A DNA stretch of 64,000 bases from positions 5,356,010-5,420,009 of the forward strand of contig OZ038324.1 in NCBI GenBank assembly GCA_964035795.1, given 5' to 3'. Below are positions 1 to 29,900 of the stretch, piece by piece. Source of the stretch: Pterobdella sp. o SKG-2022 (lineage: Eukaryota > Annelida > Clitellata > Hirudinida > Piscicolidae). The translations under genes and the position numbers were made by a program. The notes beneath the pieces were generated by a model. That model was not told where the DNA came from. It worked only from the letters and a program-made list of their open reading frames with translations, and searched no databases. Numbering within the stretch: the first letter of the stretch is position 1; each line of letters opens with the position of its first letter.

Positions 1-2040
1 TTTTTTAATGAAATTTTTGTATAAAATTGTGCTTTTGGAAAAATTATTTTATAAATCTATTTTACTCGAAATTATTACAATAAAAGGCTGATTATTCTCA
101 TTTTATGGACAAAACTCTTAATATAGTATCTTTATGTACTTTAGGATGTCATAATCTTTTTATTTTTATATTTTTATTTTTTTTTATTTTATTTCAAAAT
201 TTTTAATTTGCATAATCATGCTCTGTCTTTTCATTTTCATACTTTGAAGTTGGTGTTTTTTTCCATATATCATTTCCTATTCCGAAGTTTTTCTAAATGT
301 TTCGTGAACTTTTTATCAATATTTTAAAGACCTTCTTTATTTATCTTTCGCAGCTCTATGTCATTTTTATTTTGTTTTTGCAGTTAATCAACTTTGCTTC
401 ACAAAGGGTAAATATTTTCGAGTATAAAGTGATAAAATCTCTAAGTTATTCTAAGTCAAAAGCATAGAAATTAAACTTTATTAAGATTCTTAAACTGTCA
501 ACAAAACTACCACGTATTAACTGTTTTATTGTCGTCCACAAGATTTTTTTGCAGAGTCTTTTCCAACTTATGTTCAAAGTTTCTGGAAATGAAATGGAAA
601 TTTTTCTTTATATCTTCAAGCTTTAAACAATCCAACCGATCGTCAGAATTTAACGCTTTAGGACCAAGGAATGAAAAACCAATGTCTGTTTTATTACAAA
701 AATATTTTCAGATTCTCTACGATACTCGACCAAGCGTTTGCCACAGCTTCTTTATTATGTCTTATATTACAATAGAACATGACTTTTGTAAATATCGGTT
801 TTTTGGGAATTTTGTGAAGTAGTAAATCATGAATACATTATGGAAGAAAATAATATTTATTTTAAAAAAAATCAATAAGTAATAAAGATGTTTGGAGAGC
901 ATGAAAATGAGTTTGAAAAACAGTTGTTGAGAGTGTGTGTGCTTGTATGGAAACGGTTTTAGACTTGCTTTTGAAGTTAGCCACCATCGAGATTAACGGC
1001 TAAGACCTGTGTGAATCAAATTCAAATTGTTTAACTCTATTTCTAACGATGCAGCATGGGCTTTTATGAACTCATTTGCATTCACTTTTAAGTATTTTTT
1101 TATTTATTTTTTAACATATTAAAACTCGTTTTTAAAAATTTTTCATTTTTTCAAAAATATTTGAATTCACTTTTAAATTTTTTTTAATCATGCATGAAAC
1201 TCAAATAACTTTGAAATTGGAAAATAATTAAATTGCATGCAAAATTAATTTTAAAATAATTTTCAAAAAACATTTATTTTTTACAAAAAAAAAACGAATT
1301 AATAAAAACCTAAAACAGCTGTAAATCACAACAGAATCTAAGTACCTTGAGACTACCACAAACCATAGTCAATAATATTCTTGTTTGCTCTCTATTGCTC
1401 TTCACCTTGAAAAATTGAAAATTTTTAGTATCATTCAAAATTTTTTAAAATTGAATTTTTTAAATATAATTAAAAACCAAAAAACAATTTTTCAAATATC
1501 ATCAAAAACAACAGAAAAATTCAAAAATTTTAGGACATTGGGAAGATTATGAAAAACTACGTTGAAAATTACTCTGTTATGCAAAAAAACAATGTGCCAA
1601 AAGCTTTATGTTTTTTTTACATTCAATAGTTTTTCTAGTTATCATTTAGAAATTTATAGAAAAAAATTTGAATATAATTTTTACTATTTACATTTTTCTT
1701 TGAAAATAAACTTGTTTGTAAATTAGCGTTGTTTAATATACATTAATTTTTTCAAACATTTTCTTGTTATTTACACATGTTCTACAAACCATCCAAATCT
1801 TTTAACATGTCCTCGCATTAATTTCAACACAGTTGTAATGGATAAAATATTGGTTTATATTCTAAAACACCAAATAGTTGGACTAAAATAGTTAATGAAA
1901 AATTATGTTTTTTTTTATATAAAACTTTCTCTCACTCAAAAAATGAAGAAAAATGAAATAAGGGAACAAAATTATAGTTGTTTATTAGAAGTAGTTTGAG
2001 AAATAAATCTTAACTATCATCATTATTAAATAATTTCTAT
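1..2040. other. AT-rich non-coding stretch
   Basis: I see no convincing exon here. The longest open frame (529-822, plus) has no recognisable domain and no matching splice neighbours. The stretch is dominated by A/T homopolym­er runs. The first half of the first repeat of the gene that begins to be readable at 3281 should lie upstream of that exon, but I could not find it here; it may lie left of the window. Confidence 0.5.
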
Positions 2041-2990
2041 ATAATTATTTGCTTGTACATACTCCATTTTCGATTTTAGAAAAATTCCTTTTTGTTCTCA
2101 TGAAGCCAACTAACCTGAGAATGGCCTTCATATCAAGTTTCAATGTTAGCCCCATGAGGATGATCTTTGAAGTCGGGGCTTTGCAGGATGCATTTTGCTT
2201 GTTTGACTTCAACTGTGCAATGCATAAATAACATTGAGAATTATTAAAGAAGAAAAGAGTTTGCCATGACGTAGGAAAATTCTGGACCTCATAGCGAAAA
2301 AACTCAAAAGTGCAACTTTTGCATTTATCCTCCTGGTTAAATTCCAAGAAAAAATAACTTGTGCTCTGATACTCAAAAAAATCATTGTTCGTTATTTTTG
2401 GGATTTAATTTGAAATCTATACAAAGTTCAATGCGTTCCATGTGATGAATTTCTATGGAGTTAAACATCGAAACATTGAGCCAATTTACTTGTTCCATCT
2501 TGGTGCAAGCATTCGAGGGCTAGTTTTGTATGAAATAAAAGCAACTATGGCAAACTTGCTGTCTCTCCACTTGAAAACCAAGATGTTTATGCTGGAAACT
2601 TCTTGTACATACCCTCGTTCCTTCTTTATAACAAGTGATTTGAACAACAAAGGTGTGCTTTGCATTCTACTCTCTACCAAAGTCCTTGTTGCACAAATTT
2701 CTTACTGGAATCTAAGAAGATGTATATCGGTGATTTATCAAACTTGACATGCTGTCTGGTTGAAGATCAACTATTTTTCCAGCTTGTGTTCTTTATGTTC
2801 AAACAATGGCCAAAACCTCCATTGGGAATCCTGGTGTGGCTTCCACAACATGATTCAACGTGCAACAAAGATTCTTCTTGTCAACATAAAACCCTCAACT
2901 TGTGACCTAGCTTCAATAGTTTTCTTATGTGCATTGTTTTTCATTGTGTTTCTCGTAAAATGTTTCCCTTACCAATGCTGTATCTAATTG
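2040..2990 (-). pseudogene. Decayed piggyBac-like transposase
   Basis: Read on the minus strand, two open blocks separated by stops and frame changes resemble the DDE transposase of the piggyBac superfamily. The block at 2486-2680 contains SLVIKKERGYVQE followed by NILVFKWRDSKFAIVAF, which fits the family's 'LPKEL..KKLK.GE' and 'L.ALKWKDKKDV.LLST' segments. The block at 2045-2347 contains SWQTLFFFNNSQCYLCIAQ, which fits the 'W.KLFFFLLD.ALVNAY.LY' helix near the C-terminal end of the domain. Upstream (2860-2940) a fragment LGHKLRVL fits the 'LGHRV' strand. Several in-frame stops show it is dead. I see no terminal inverted repeats or TTAA target duplication with confidence. The family call comes from remembered motifs, not a search. 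Confidence 0.55.
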
Positions 2991-3280
2991 TATTATCTTT
3001 CATTATCAGAACAGTACTCGATGAAATCCATTATACTTATTAAATTTCATTTCACATACTATATCATTCGTACAACTGTATTCTGTAATATATTCTTTTT
3101 TATGCATCAAACATAGCCCTAAAATACTCCAAAACATCTCTACCACCTAGCTGGATTTTTATAAAGAGATCAACCAATCACAAGCAGTCATTAAACGCTA
3201 AAAAATCCCACATAATTTCTAAAAATATTTCAACATCTATGATATCTTACACCACGTAACAGGAAGGTATGATGGTATAG

Positions 3281-20226
<16,946 letters not shown>

Positions 20227-21929
20227 TGCTGAATAATTTATGAAGTTTTGTTTGAATTTTTGTAAGAGTCTGATGATTAGGGTTGAAGTATATTTTGAAA
20301 AGTTCGTGTAACAAATATCATCCTTTGATTGAATTATTTTAGAGATTTTTAATGTTTATGGACTGTTTATAAAAAATGAACTTATTTTTTTGTATTTGAA
20401 TGACCCAACGAAACGGTGAAATAGACAAACTAAGGGCATTCCAACCTTGAAAGATGTATATTACCCAAACCAATCATGAAACGTTTTTTGTCATGTGTTA
20501 TGTAGGGAGAATATTAAAATGAATATGATTGAAACAAAGACAGGAAATAAAGCTAATTTTTTCATTTTCATTATTTACTTTTTCAAAAGTTCAATTTCTC
20601 TCTATGAGACATTCAATATAGGCTTTATGGATAGTAATAGGGAGAGTTGCCCCTTCCTTAAAAGGCTCCCATTCATTTCACCAACACCATGCGCTTCACG
20701 GGGTTTTTACCAATATTAATAATCGATTGACTAATTTCATTCATTAATTAATAATATCATTAATTAACTAACTTTTTTTATTAATTAATCAACTGATATC
20801 ATTAATTAATATCACTACAGCGTTTCTTTATGAAGGTGTGGTTATTGCTTCCATGTTTTTGTCAATAGGATTGTTTGGTTTTTTTAAACCGCTTTATTCT
20901 TATTGTTTAAGTTTATAGATAACTATGATTTTTTTGCTTCAATTCATGAATAAATATATTATTTTTAGTTCTTAGGCAATTTTGATATTTTTTTAAAGTT
21001 ATCAATAAATATGACATTTTTGTTTGAACACTTTAATAAATTTCAACAAAAGATGGGTGGTCTTAAATACCAAAATTTTATTTGAATCATTTATTGGATT
21101 TTTATTATATTTAAACTTTTTCAAAAAATAAATAATTTTTAATATAGAAACTTTTTTCAAATTCACCAATGAATCTTATGAATTTGGTAAGAATATTTTT
21201 AAAAATTATTCATTTTCTTAATACTTTCATGGTCAAAGGTGATTAAAAAGAGGAAATAGCCTGACTGAAGTTGAAATTCCCAAGGATAGTCATTCCTACA
21301 GAATTAATAATACACCACAAATGACATCTAATAAAAATATCTGCACTAACACACGGTATCAAAGGTTTAATACAGAGATCCATATTTAAACTGAAAAGTA
21401 TGGAATCATTACTGTAGCGTAAAATTTATAAAAATTTACCTTGAATGAACAATATTTATTACAGCTACGTACATGAGTGCACAGCTACTGGTTAGTTATT
21501 AGCTTTGTGTGTTAACTGTCAAACAAGAAGATACAAATACTGTAGACGACTCTCTAGTACTATAAAAAAGAATTCAAAACAAAAATTTCATTTTAGGTTT
21601 TTTTCATCTAAATATAATTAAATTTGAATAGAATATAGATAACATATAATTGGTTTTTAAACTAATGACGAGTAATGCGCATTTCTAAATGCAAGGTTTT
21701 CACCTTATTGTTCGGGTAGCAAAGCTGTATTGTTTGTGAGGTATTATTTGGCAAGTTTTTAACTAAATAAGTATGGAAATTCATAATTGTTTCTTCTTTT
21801 GTTTCCAGCCTTTAAATACTAATTTTTCGAGTAAAAAAACAACTATGAAAAAAGAATTTTGAAGAACAAGTCTTTAACAAGTCTTGAAGAACAAATCTTT
21901 AATGAGAACTTACATCGAAGAGCCCAAAC
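20227..21929. other. Intergenic region, repeat-domain gene to SEFIR receptor gene
   Basis: Non-coding. A TTAATTAAT-rich block occupies 20715-20820. The gap should hold the 3' UTR of the upstream gene and the promoter of the receptor gene, which are in the same orientation. I see no TATA box I would defend. Confidence 0.5.
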
Positions 21930-24900
21930 ATGGCATTGCAGGAGCATAATATAATAATACTTTCAGTATTTCTAACATTATTCAAGCCGACTAATGGATT
22001 AGCGTTGAAAAAGTCTCTGCCTCTCATTACTGAAACAATTACTGAAGAAAATTGTTCGTCAAACCGATGGGTCGTGTGTTGTGATGGTGTGCCAGCGTGG
22101 AAACCCTGTCCTTTTCAAGATTGCAAATTTATCAAGGATAGCAACGGGAATATTGGTTGGTAGGCGTTTTGAGTAGATAAAAGTATGTTCCGTTTTAATT
22201 CGTCATTAGTGTTTTTGAGTAGGTTTCTCGCTATCATGATTTTTGACTATAATTAATGGTTATACAAAGTTGAGTTTATAATTTAGCATAATTGATATTG
22301 CGATGTGAGCGGTTTTGGGAACTATATTTGAATGACACCCTATACAGCCAACGACTACAATAACGAGGTGATTGAAAAAGGCACAAACTTCAAGCCAAGT
22401 TATCCTCGTGATCTTTTTATGAAGCCAGTGTTCAACAACAACAGTACTGCCGCTTGGAACATTTCATGGAAGCTTCCAGAACAAAGTATGGTTTTGGAAG
22501 TCTGATGTTAAAAGTTAAACACCATTGATAGTGAAATTTAGTTTTAATGAATTTTTCAAAAGTTTCAACTGTTGTTTTGTTTAACATATAAGTAAATTTT
22601 CTATGTTATATGATGAAGTTATGAAATATATTTAATATAGAATGAGATCCATAAATGGCGCTACGCGAAGCAAATCTTGCCGTCAAAACAAATCCATGGG
22701 GAAATATAGCCAAGATTTGTTTATATACTGGTAATAAAATAAATTTCCACGTAATTTTTGTGACAGAGAGAAACCTGAAAGGGTTCCTATTGGAAGTCAA
22801 ATGGGAAAATGAAGAGAGTCAAAAATGGGTCTTTGATGTCGATGAGAACTCAAAATCCGAATTGGTAAAAAAATTCTGCGTTATTGAAGTAATTTTATTT
22901 AGTTAAAAAACACACAAAGTGATAAGAATGTTGAAATCTGTTTATAAGAATAGCTTGCATTGTCAAGAAACTCATTCTCATTTTGGTATTTTTACAAAAA
23001 CTTTGAAAGTCACTTGATTCTGTTAAAGCTTTGTACATTAAGTTGTTTTAATTACACTTAGTTTCGAAGTGCAAAATATAAATTTAAAAATAGCTTGGTT
23101 TTTTATTGTTATTTTCTTCAACCTCACTCTTTTTCATTAATTCAGTACTAAAACCAACCACAACTACTCAACTCCCATCAGATACACCACACTTGCAGCC
23201 GCATCTTTCCAGTTGGAAACTACCTTGTGAAAGTGTACAGTTTGCCTGGAATGAAAAGCATGCAAATCTATGCCTCCATGGAAGAAAACCACGTCCAACC
23301 AGTTAAAGGTTTTAACAGTACATATATTATTTTTTACTCATCGTATTAGATTATAGTGTCGTACATGTTCCAGTAACTTGGCTTGACAGCAGTTGGCCTA
23401 GATCATTGATACTATTTATGAAGTAATTTATATATAAAAAAAACTTTTTTTTTGGGTCAAATTTTTATAGACTGCCAGCTTTAGCTAACGTCTAACTTGA
23501 ATTCAAGATACGCTGTTTCCACACTTGGGCAGTTTGTCGTCATTATCAAAAAAAAAGATCATCCGCCAAGACAAATGACACAAAAACCAAAATATCAGTT
23601 TTTTTATACCTGCTACCAAAGTCTACTGTTATCCAGGTTATGACAGAAAAGCAGTTTTAAATTTCAGGCACTGATTTTGGTGCAGTTTAAAGTCAAATGC
23701 CCAGAATAATGTATAAGATTATGATTATTGTGTTGGACTTTTAAGTAGTAAGATATATGCAAATAGAACATATAGTGATTGTATAATTTATTATACGATA
23801 TATAAAAATTCATCAACCAGTAATAAATGTAGAATCGATAACATTGTAAGGCCTAATAAATGAGCGATAAAAATTTAAGGCCCCTATTCTATTATATTCA
23901 TCCATACTATATTTAGCTTCGAAAACATTAAAGTATTAACTCGAAACTTGATAACCAGGCTTACAATATTTCACAAACTGCTCACTGAAATGGAACGGCA
24001 TGATCAGAAAAACGGAATCTCCAGCTCCTACGCTTTGCTTTTTTGCTGCACCCAGTTGTTTCAACTATGGCGCTTACCAGCTATTTGTGCAAAAATATAA
24101 CGATACGGGTTTCAAGATGAAGAAAAGCGAAATAACCATCATCAATACAACAGTGAGGCATATTTGATTGCATACAAAATTTAATTAACTTTTGATTTTT
24201 CTATAACTTAGAGATAGAGCATTAGATTAATTATCTGAAGTTACCGGGTCCGATCTCGCGTGGGCCAACAATTAGCACTTGTTCCACAGTGTTTTTTTGC
24301 TACATTAAATTTGTAGCAAGCGCTTTGATCTATAAGAAAAAGCGCTTTATAAATACCTCCTAATATTTTGAATTAGCCTAAAAAAGGGTTTCAATACATT
24401 TTAAGCGCTGTTTGTAATTTGAGTGATGAAAACTAATCAATTTTATTGTACAATTTCCTAAGTTCTAGTTAAATTTTCAAATATAAATCTATAACACAAA
24501 TCTCAACTCACAATGATCCCAAACAAATTTGAAACCCCTACTGAACTTCATAAAACTAATCTTTTGCTTACCAGGCTTCTGAAAACAACGTCTTCTGCTC
24601 TTCATTCCAGCTGTCTAGTGGATCTTATAAGGCTGTAGTGAGTTTTTTTATTCTAATTACTTATTTTAGTTTTATATATTATGATGAGTGATGGCATAAA
24701 ATGTAGCTATCAATATAACAACAACCAGAACAATACAAGATAAAGAACGCTTTTTTAAAAATTAATATAAATAGTGTTGACGTGAAATAGCCAGAAATCA
24801 TTATATTGAAAACAAACAGTAAGGTTTCATTAAAAAACTTGTTACACAAAGATTTCCATAAGAATATCTTACATTATCAAGTGTGATAATGTAAGATATT

Positions 24901-26914
24901 TTTACGAAAAGCTTCGTGTATTAGGTTTATTAATAAAACACAGTGTTTGTTTTTATTATATTATAGGTAGTAGTTTTATTATATTATAGGTAGCGTTAGA
25001 CTAGTTATCTAAAGTAACCGGGTTCAATCCCGTGCGGGCCGACAAATAAGTACACAAGGAGTAGTGCCTTGTGAAACATCTGTTGAGCTAACGAAACCCC
25101 AATATAGGGCGACTGAAAGTCGATCTAAAAAAAAGTAGTTATTATCACAACTAATTGTGTAGAAATTATCGTTGTGATAGTTCATAAAATCTTAAAATTT
25201 TTTTTTCACTTGGTGTTACTAATGTTGAGTCTTTGAGAATATAAAAATGTATTCAAATAGAAACTGAAGCTTTAACCTCAATGTACATTTTTTGTAAGGC
25301 TGATACAGAAAAAAAACAAATACCATTTTTTATGCTACATTTAAAACGATTTGATGGCCAATATATCTATGTGAAATTCAACAACTATGAAAGATTTTTA
25401 TTTATTATTAACAAAAACATAAATTGGTTAAAGCTGGTGGCTAAGAAAAGTCATGATGAAGAGTGTGGTTGGATGGGCGGATGCAACTATTACCTTAACT
25501 TCACAAGTGAATATTATTATCTTTGGTTCTCATTGTTTCAACTAATGTTATATTGACATTTACGCTTGAAAATTTCGATATAGATTCATAACTACTTTAT
25601 ATTATCAACAAGTTGAGTAACTTGCGTATTTTAGTGCATATATTATTATTTTTCAGTTGAGCATCAGCTAAAACTCACCACAACTGAGTACAGCCTACAA
25701 GAAACCAAACCACCTGCCCTTACTAACTCAATAAATATTATTATTTCTGTTGTGTGTGTCTGTCTGGTTTTCTTTTTTGTGATTTTAATTTTCTGCATCA
25801 AGAAATGCTTAGGTAAGACTGCGTTCTATTGTAAATCATTATATTCGAATTTTTGCCTTTTAATTGCTCATCTTGATTTATATCAAAAATTTAATTTTTG
25901 ATTCAAACAACATTTATAAAATTTAGAAACTATTTGAAATAATTTCTTCAATAATTGTTGATAATGCACAGACAAAATATCCTTCTCAAACTATGGAGTA
26001 ATGGTATTAGACGCCGACAGAGAAGATAGTCTAGAAAAAGAAATAATGAAACTCTCCAGCGAATTATCGACGAAATGTGGTTTAGAGATACGAGTCATAA
26101 TATCCAAATGTTTTGAAAACAATAGAAAAGCTGATTGCTTCAGAGAAATAGTTAAAGCTCTTTGGAACCCAGTCAAACGGGTGAAGGGGGGCAAGAACAG
26201 GCTATATATCTTGGATAAGAATGGCAGGCAAATTGAAGGTGTTTTGAACATGATTTTGAAAGCCGATGTGCTTCTCCTAGTTCACACCAAAAGCAGTTTC
26301 ACAAAATTTGAACAATACTTTGAAACTCGACAAGAAAGCAAGAATGACATTGTGACCAAAATTAATTGCATTTATGGGCAACATTTGATGACTAAATTGA
26401 AAGAAAAACTGTATGAAAACTTTTCAAAAGAATGCAAACAGCAAGGTTATTTTACGTTTAACGAAAAATTTTAAAACTTCGTTCTGTTTAACTTTTTTGC
26501 TTAAAAAAGTTAATTTTAGATACAAGTATTACCACTAAAATCGCCTCAATTTACACTATAGGGCTTCAAACGAATTATCTCTTACCACCACGTTGCCATC
26601 TCACTCTGCAAAATGAATGGGTGAAAAAACTACAGAACCAAGAGAAAACATTCTTATTGATGAAAGATGCTGAAGACTTAGTGGAATGGGTTAAAAGCAA
26701 ACCGGTGAATAATGATGAAGAAGAAATAATACCCCCTGAAAAGATTCAGAAACTTGATGCTTCAATACAAGAGTTGAAATTGTCTTTATGGAACAAAAAC
26801 TACGATGCAACTTTATTTGAGGATTTTGCTATTAATGACGCCTTTAGCGACAGCTCTAGTTACACTTTTACTAACAGTTCAAAATCAAACCACACTAAAA
26901 ATGAGAACGTTTAA
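21930..26914 (+). CDS. IL-17 receptor-like (SEFIR-type) transmembrane receptor
   Basis: Exons: 21930-22155, 22348-22485, 22767-22864, 23182-23308, 24025-24152, 24575-24637, 25299-25506, 25657-25812, 25972-26445, 26562-26914; phases join, giving 656 residues. The N-terminus is a signal peptide (hydrophobic run IIILSVFLTLF). The ectodomain carries NISWKLPEQKRNLKGFLLEV and, after an intron, FPVGNYLVKVYSLP. These fit the fibronectin-like D1 fold of IL-17 receptors ('W.aP...l..L.GF.V', then 'F.vg..Y.V.v.sLP'). One membrane helix lies in exon 8 (IIISVVCVCLVFFFVILIFC). The cytoplasmic part begins SFSNYGVMVLDADRED and ends with an acidic, Ser-rich tail. Its spacing, alternating strands (KADVLLLVHTKSSF) and later TNYLLPPRCHLTLQ fit a SEFIR domain, but it is divergent. 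Expected role: cytokine-type receptor coupling through a SEFIR adaptor (CIKS/Act1-like). Intron 5 carries a SINE; intron 6 carries a fold-back element and a SINE. Alternative: another single-pass receptor with a TIR-like domain. Confidence 0.72.
24207..24357 (+). repeat. tRNA-derived SINE, copy 2
   Basis: It has a truncated or mutated tRNA-like head (box B region GGGTCCGATCTCG) and the full body with AAATTTGTAGCAAGCGCTTT and GCGCTTTATAAATAC, as in copy 1. It lies in an intron of the SEFIR receptor gene, sense to it. Confidence 0.75.
24767..24965. repeat. Fold-back element family 2, copy 1
   Basis: It has a central palindrome, TATCTTACATTATCAAGTG / TGATAATGTAAGATA, flanked by TGACGTGAAATAGCC on the left and AAAAGCTTCGTGTATTAGGT on the right. 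Related copies are at 34622, 36960, 46572, 49428 and 61965. It is intronic in the SEFIR receptor gene. Confidence 0.75.
24983..25130 (+). repeat. tRNA-derived SINE fragment with a different body
   Basis: The tRNA-like half (GTTAGACTAGTTATC ... GGGTTCAATCCCGTGCGGGC) matches copy 1, but the downstream body (AACCCCAATATAGGGCGACT) differs. This may be a second SINE subfamily or a chimera. A short duplicated TTTTATTATATTATAGGTAG precedes it. Confidence 0.6.
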
Positions 26915-26918
26915 TTTT

Positions 26919-26971
26919 TTTATTAACGAACAAATACTAATTTTTCAAAAACTGAAGTTATTCGAAATAAA
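26919..26971. promoter_or_regulatory. Interlocked polyadenylation signals of convergent genes
   Basis: TTTATT at 26919-26924 is AATAAA on the minus strand, just past the receptor stop (26914). AATAAA at 26966-26971 on the plus strand sits right before the SCFD2 stop (26973). If used, each gene's signal lies inside or beside the other's last exon, so the 3' ends overlap. Confidence 0.5.
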
Positions 26972-26972
26972 A

Positions 26973-29900
26973 TCAAAGTAGGCATGATTGGTCGTTGAAA
27001 AGGGCTAGTTTGGTGAGTCTTTCGGGGGTTAGGATGGTCGTGCTGCCAACCAAAATCTGCGTGGTTTGAACGAAAAACAATATACAAACTGAATCATTTT
27101 AATATTGTTATAAATATTTTTCTTATTATCATTAATATTACCCTTAATTCTGCTGATAGCTAAATTATCCTACTACTACTACTACTACTATTACTATAAT
27201 TTCCATCACCACTATCTAATCATGCACTGACCACATACCTGTCCATTATATTTTTTTCCCACAAAATGATCCACCGCCATCTTGACTTCCCCCATGGTGA
27301 CTCCACCTACCACAAACACCAGCAAGATAGGGTGGTCTAATGGGTGAGCCTCTTTCTGTCTCTTCCCCATCAAAAACCTACGCGTTTATTTATTAATTAT
27401 ATTATTATTATTCGTTTTTATTTATATTTATTATTGTTATTATTATTATTGCTATAAATTGGTCTGGATAACCAACTACCACCATGACCAGCATTCATTA
27501 CATAAAAAATACTTGCACAAAATTCCGACCCGAATCCACTTTTCAATATATCTCCCAATCCGGTAGTTTTCCTTTTGATGTCCGGAAGTTGAGAATCTGG
27601 GTTAGTGATGTCATTCAAGATCTGCTTTATGATTGGTTGGTATCCCGAGATTGAGGTCATGTTGTCTATCGATACCAATGACCTGTTTTTGAGGTTGATT
27701 GAATTTACGAAACATATAAACTAAATATGAATTAAACATGAAAAATATAAGAACTAAAAATAAAAATCGTTGAGACAAATACTTTATAACACGATGTACA
27801 TAATGAAATCCAAAATTAATATAACTTCTACACAAACAATACTTAAAAAGATAGCAAAAATCAACAAAAAAACAAAAAACACTAATTATTCATGAATTTA
27901 AGAATCAAATATCTATAAATAAAACATCAATTATCTATAAATAGAACATCAATGAGCTATAAATAGAATACCAAATAATCACTTGTAGTTTGTGAGAGGC
28001 AGTCTGGCATGTGTCAGCCATTTAAATTGTGACATCACTTCCTGAACCACCAAACGACACTCCGGCTCCTTGTCTGAACTTATTTCGTCTGAGGGCATAC
28101 AAACAATCAATATGGTATGGCTTACAAAGAATACATCATTGTATGTGTGCACTTATAATTATTATTTAATGATGTGATACGGCGAAATATTATAAATTTA
28201 TCTATGAAGACAAGCACACATGGACACACCCCATCTGATCAAACCATCTGTCCGAGGTGACTGACTTTCTTTCGCTAGTTCTTTGATTAATAATTTCTGG
28301 TTTGTTGAGACATTTAAAAATGGAGCGTTATAAAAAAACAAAAAATATTTTTAAAAATTGAAAAACTAAAATATTAATAAAAACCTATAAAAACAAGCCT
28401 AAAAAATTTTACCACTCACAGCATTGAAAATTCAAAAAAAAACTAAAAATAATCACGACATAATAGCCGTGAACATTTAAAAGAAAACCTCGAGAGTTTC
28501 CTGCTGCAACATGGTCATGTTGACGTCATTGATAGAGAAGATGTGGAGGAGAAGTGTGAAGAGGGTTTCGAGGGGGAAGCTGGTGATGTCAGTAATATTA
28601 TTGGTATTATTATTTATATTGTTGATATTGTTATTATTATTAGTAGTAGTAGTAGTAGTATTATAATTCACTTCAGTTACTGAGGCATGTATAGCAGTAT
28701 TATATAATTATTTTCAACTATAATTGAAACTATTACTATCCTGAAAATAATACTAAACATATCAATAAAATTATAAAAAAACTCTATAATAAACTTCCAT
28801 CAACATCAATAACTGCATTTATTTTGCTCATCTGTATGATTTTATTATCACTCTAAAACGCCCTTATTATCAACCTTCAAAACAAAACTTCCTCACGAAT
28901 TATCCCATATAAACGCCAAACTTGCTCACTGCTCATTAGGTCCAACTTCCTTCATCTTGAGAAACTCTTGAGCGACATTCAGCGGGAGGCATTGGCTATT
29001 GTCTCTATCAAAAGCCATATATTGCTGAATCACTCTCTCCAGCTTCTGCACCTTATCGAAACTTTTGTCTCCTTTCGCTGATTGGATGAAAGCCAGGATG
29101 AGTTGGATGAGGCCAGAGTTTCTTTTTATTACTTCTACGTTGTTTCTGTTGTGAAAAATAAACTTGTTTTAATAATAATGATAGTAATAAAAATAAGACG
29201 ACAATTAAAATTATATTTTTGAAAAATATCTAAAAAATAAAAATATAATAAACAAAATTGAAAAATCAAATAAATACAACAAGATCCAACTTGATAAGAG
29301 AGATATTTTTGACAAGTCCATCAATTCCAATACCCTTGTGTTTGCTGCCAGGGTCTCCCAGTTTCTCTTTCACCACCACGGCTGTTAGAGCCCGGTTCAA
29401 ATGGGATGCTAGTTCCTGTGTGAAGAAAATGACGAGAAGGTTGGTTGAAGTGATGATGATGGTGGTGATAATGAGAAAATTGTTGAAGTGATGACGATGA
29501 TGGAGAGAATGATGATGATGAAGGTGGTTTATACAAATGTGTTAGTGTTTGTAAAAAACGATGAATACCTATGTAAGAATAACATTAATTTAGAAACTTA
29601 ACATCATTATATTACAATTTTTGAAAATACTAATAGTGAAGATAGTATTATTAACGTAATAATTCATATAATCCCATTATAATCCATACAAACATATTAT
29701 TAATGTAAAAACCCATATAAACTCAATAGTATTACGAGAACTCATGCAATCTACTCTATATAAGATACCTTTTGCTTGAGTAGCAGCATGGATTTGAGAA
29801 GGGAAATGCTCTTTTGGTCGGATGCCTGAGACAGATTTCCATACAAATTGCCTTTAGTTCTATTGTCATTTTATCTCTATTAAACATAAGCTTTTCGGTA

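Noticed and set aside
529..822. A 97-codon plus-strand open frame
   Set aside because: No domain, atypical composition, no splice partners; its reverse strand has only a weak Trp/helix pattern resembling a MADF domain, broken by stops.
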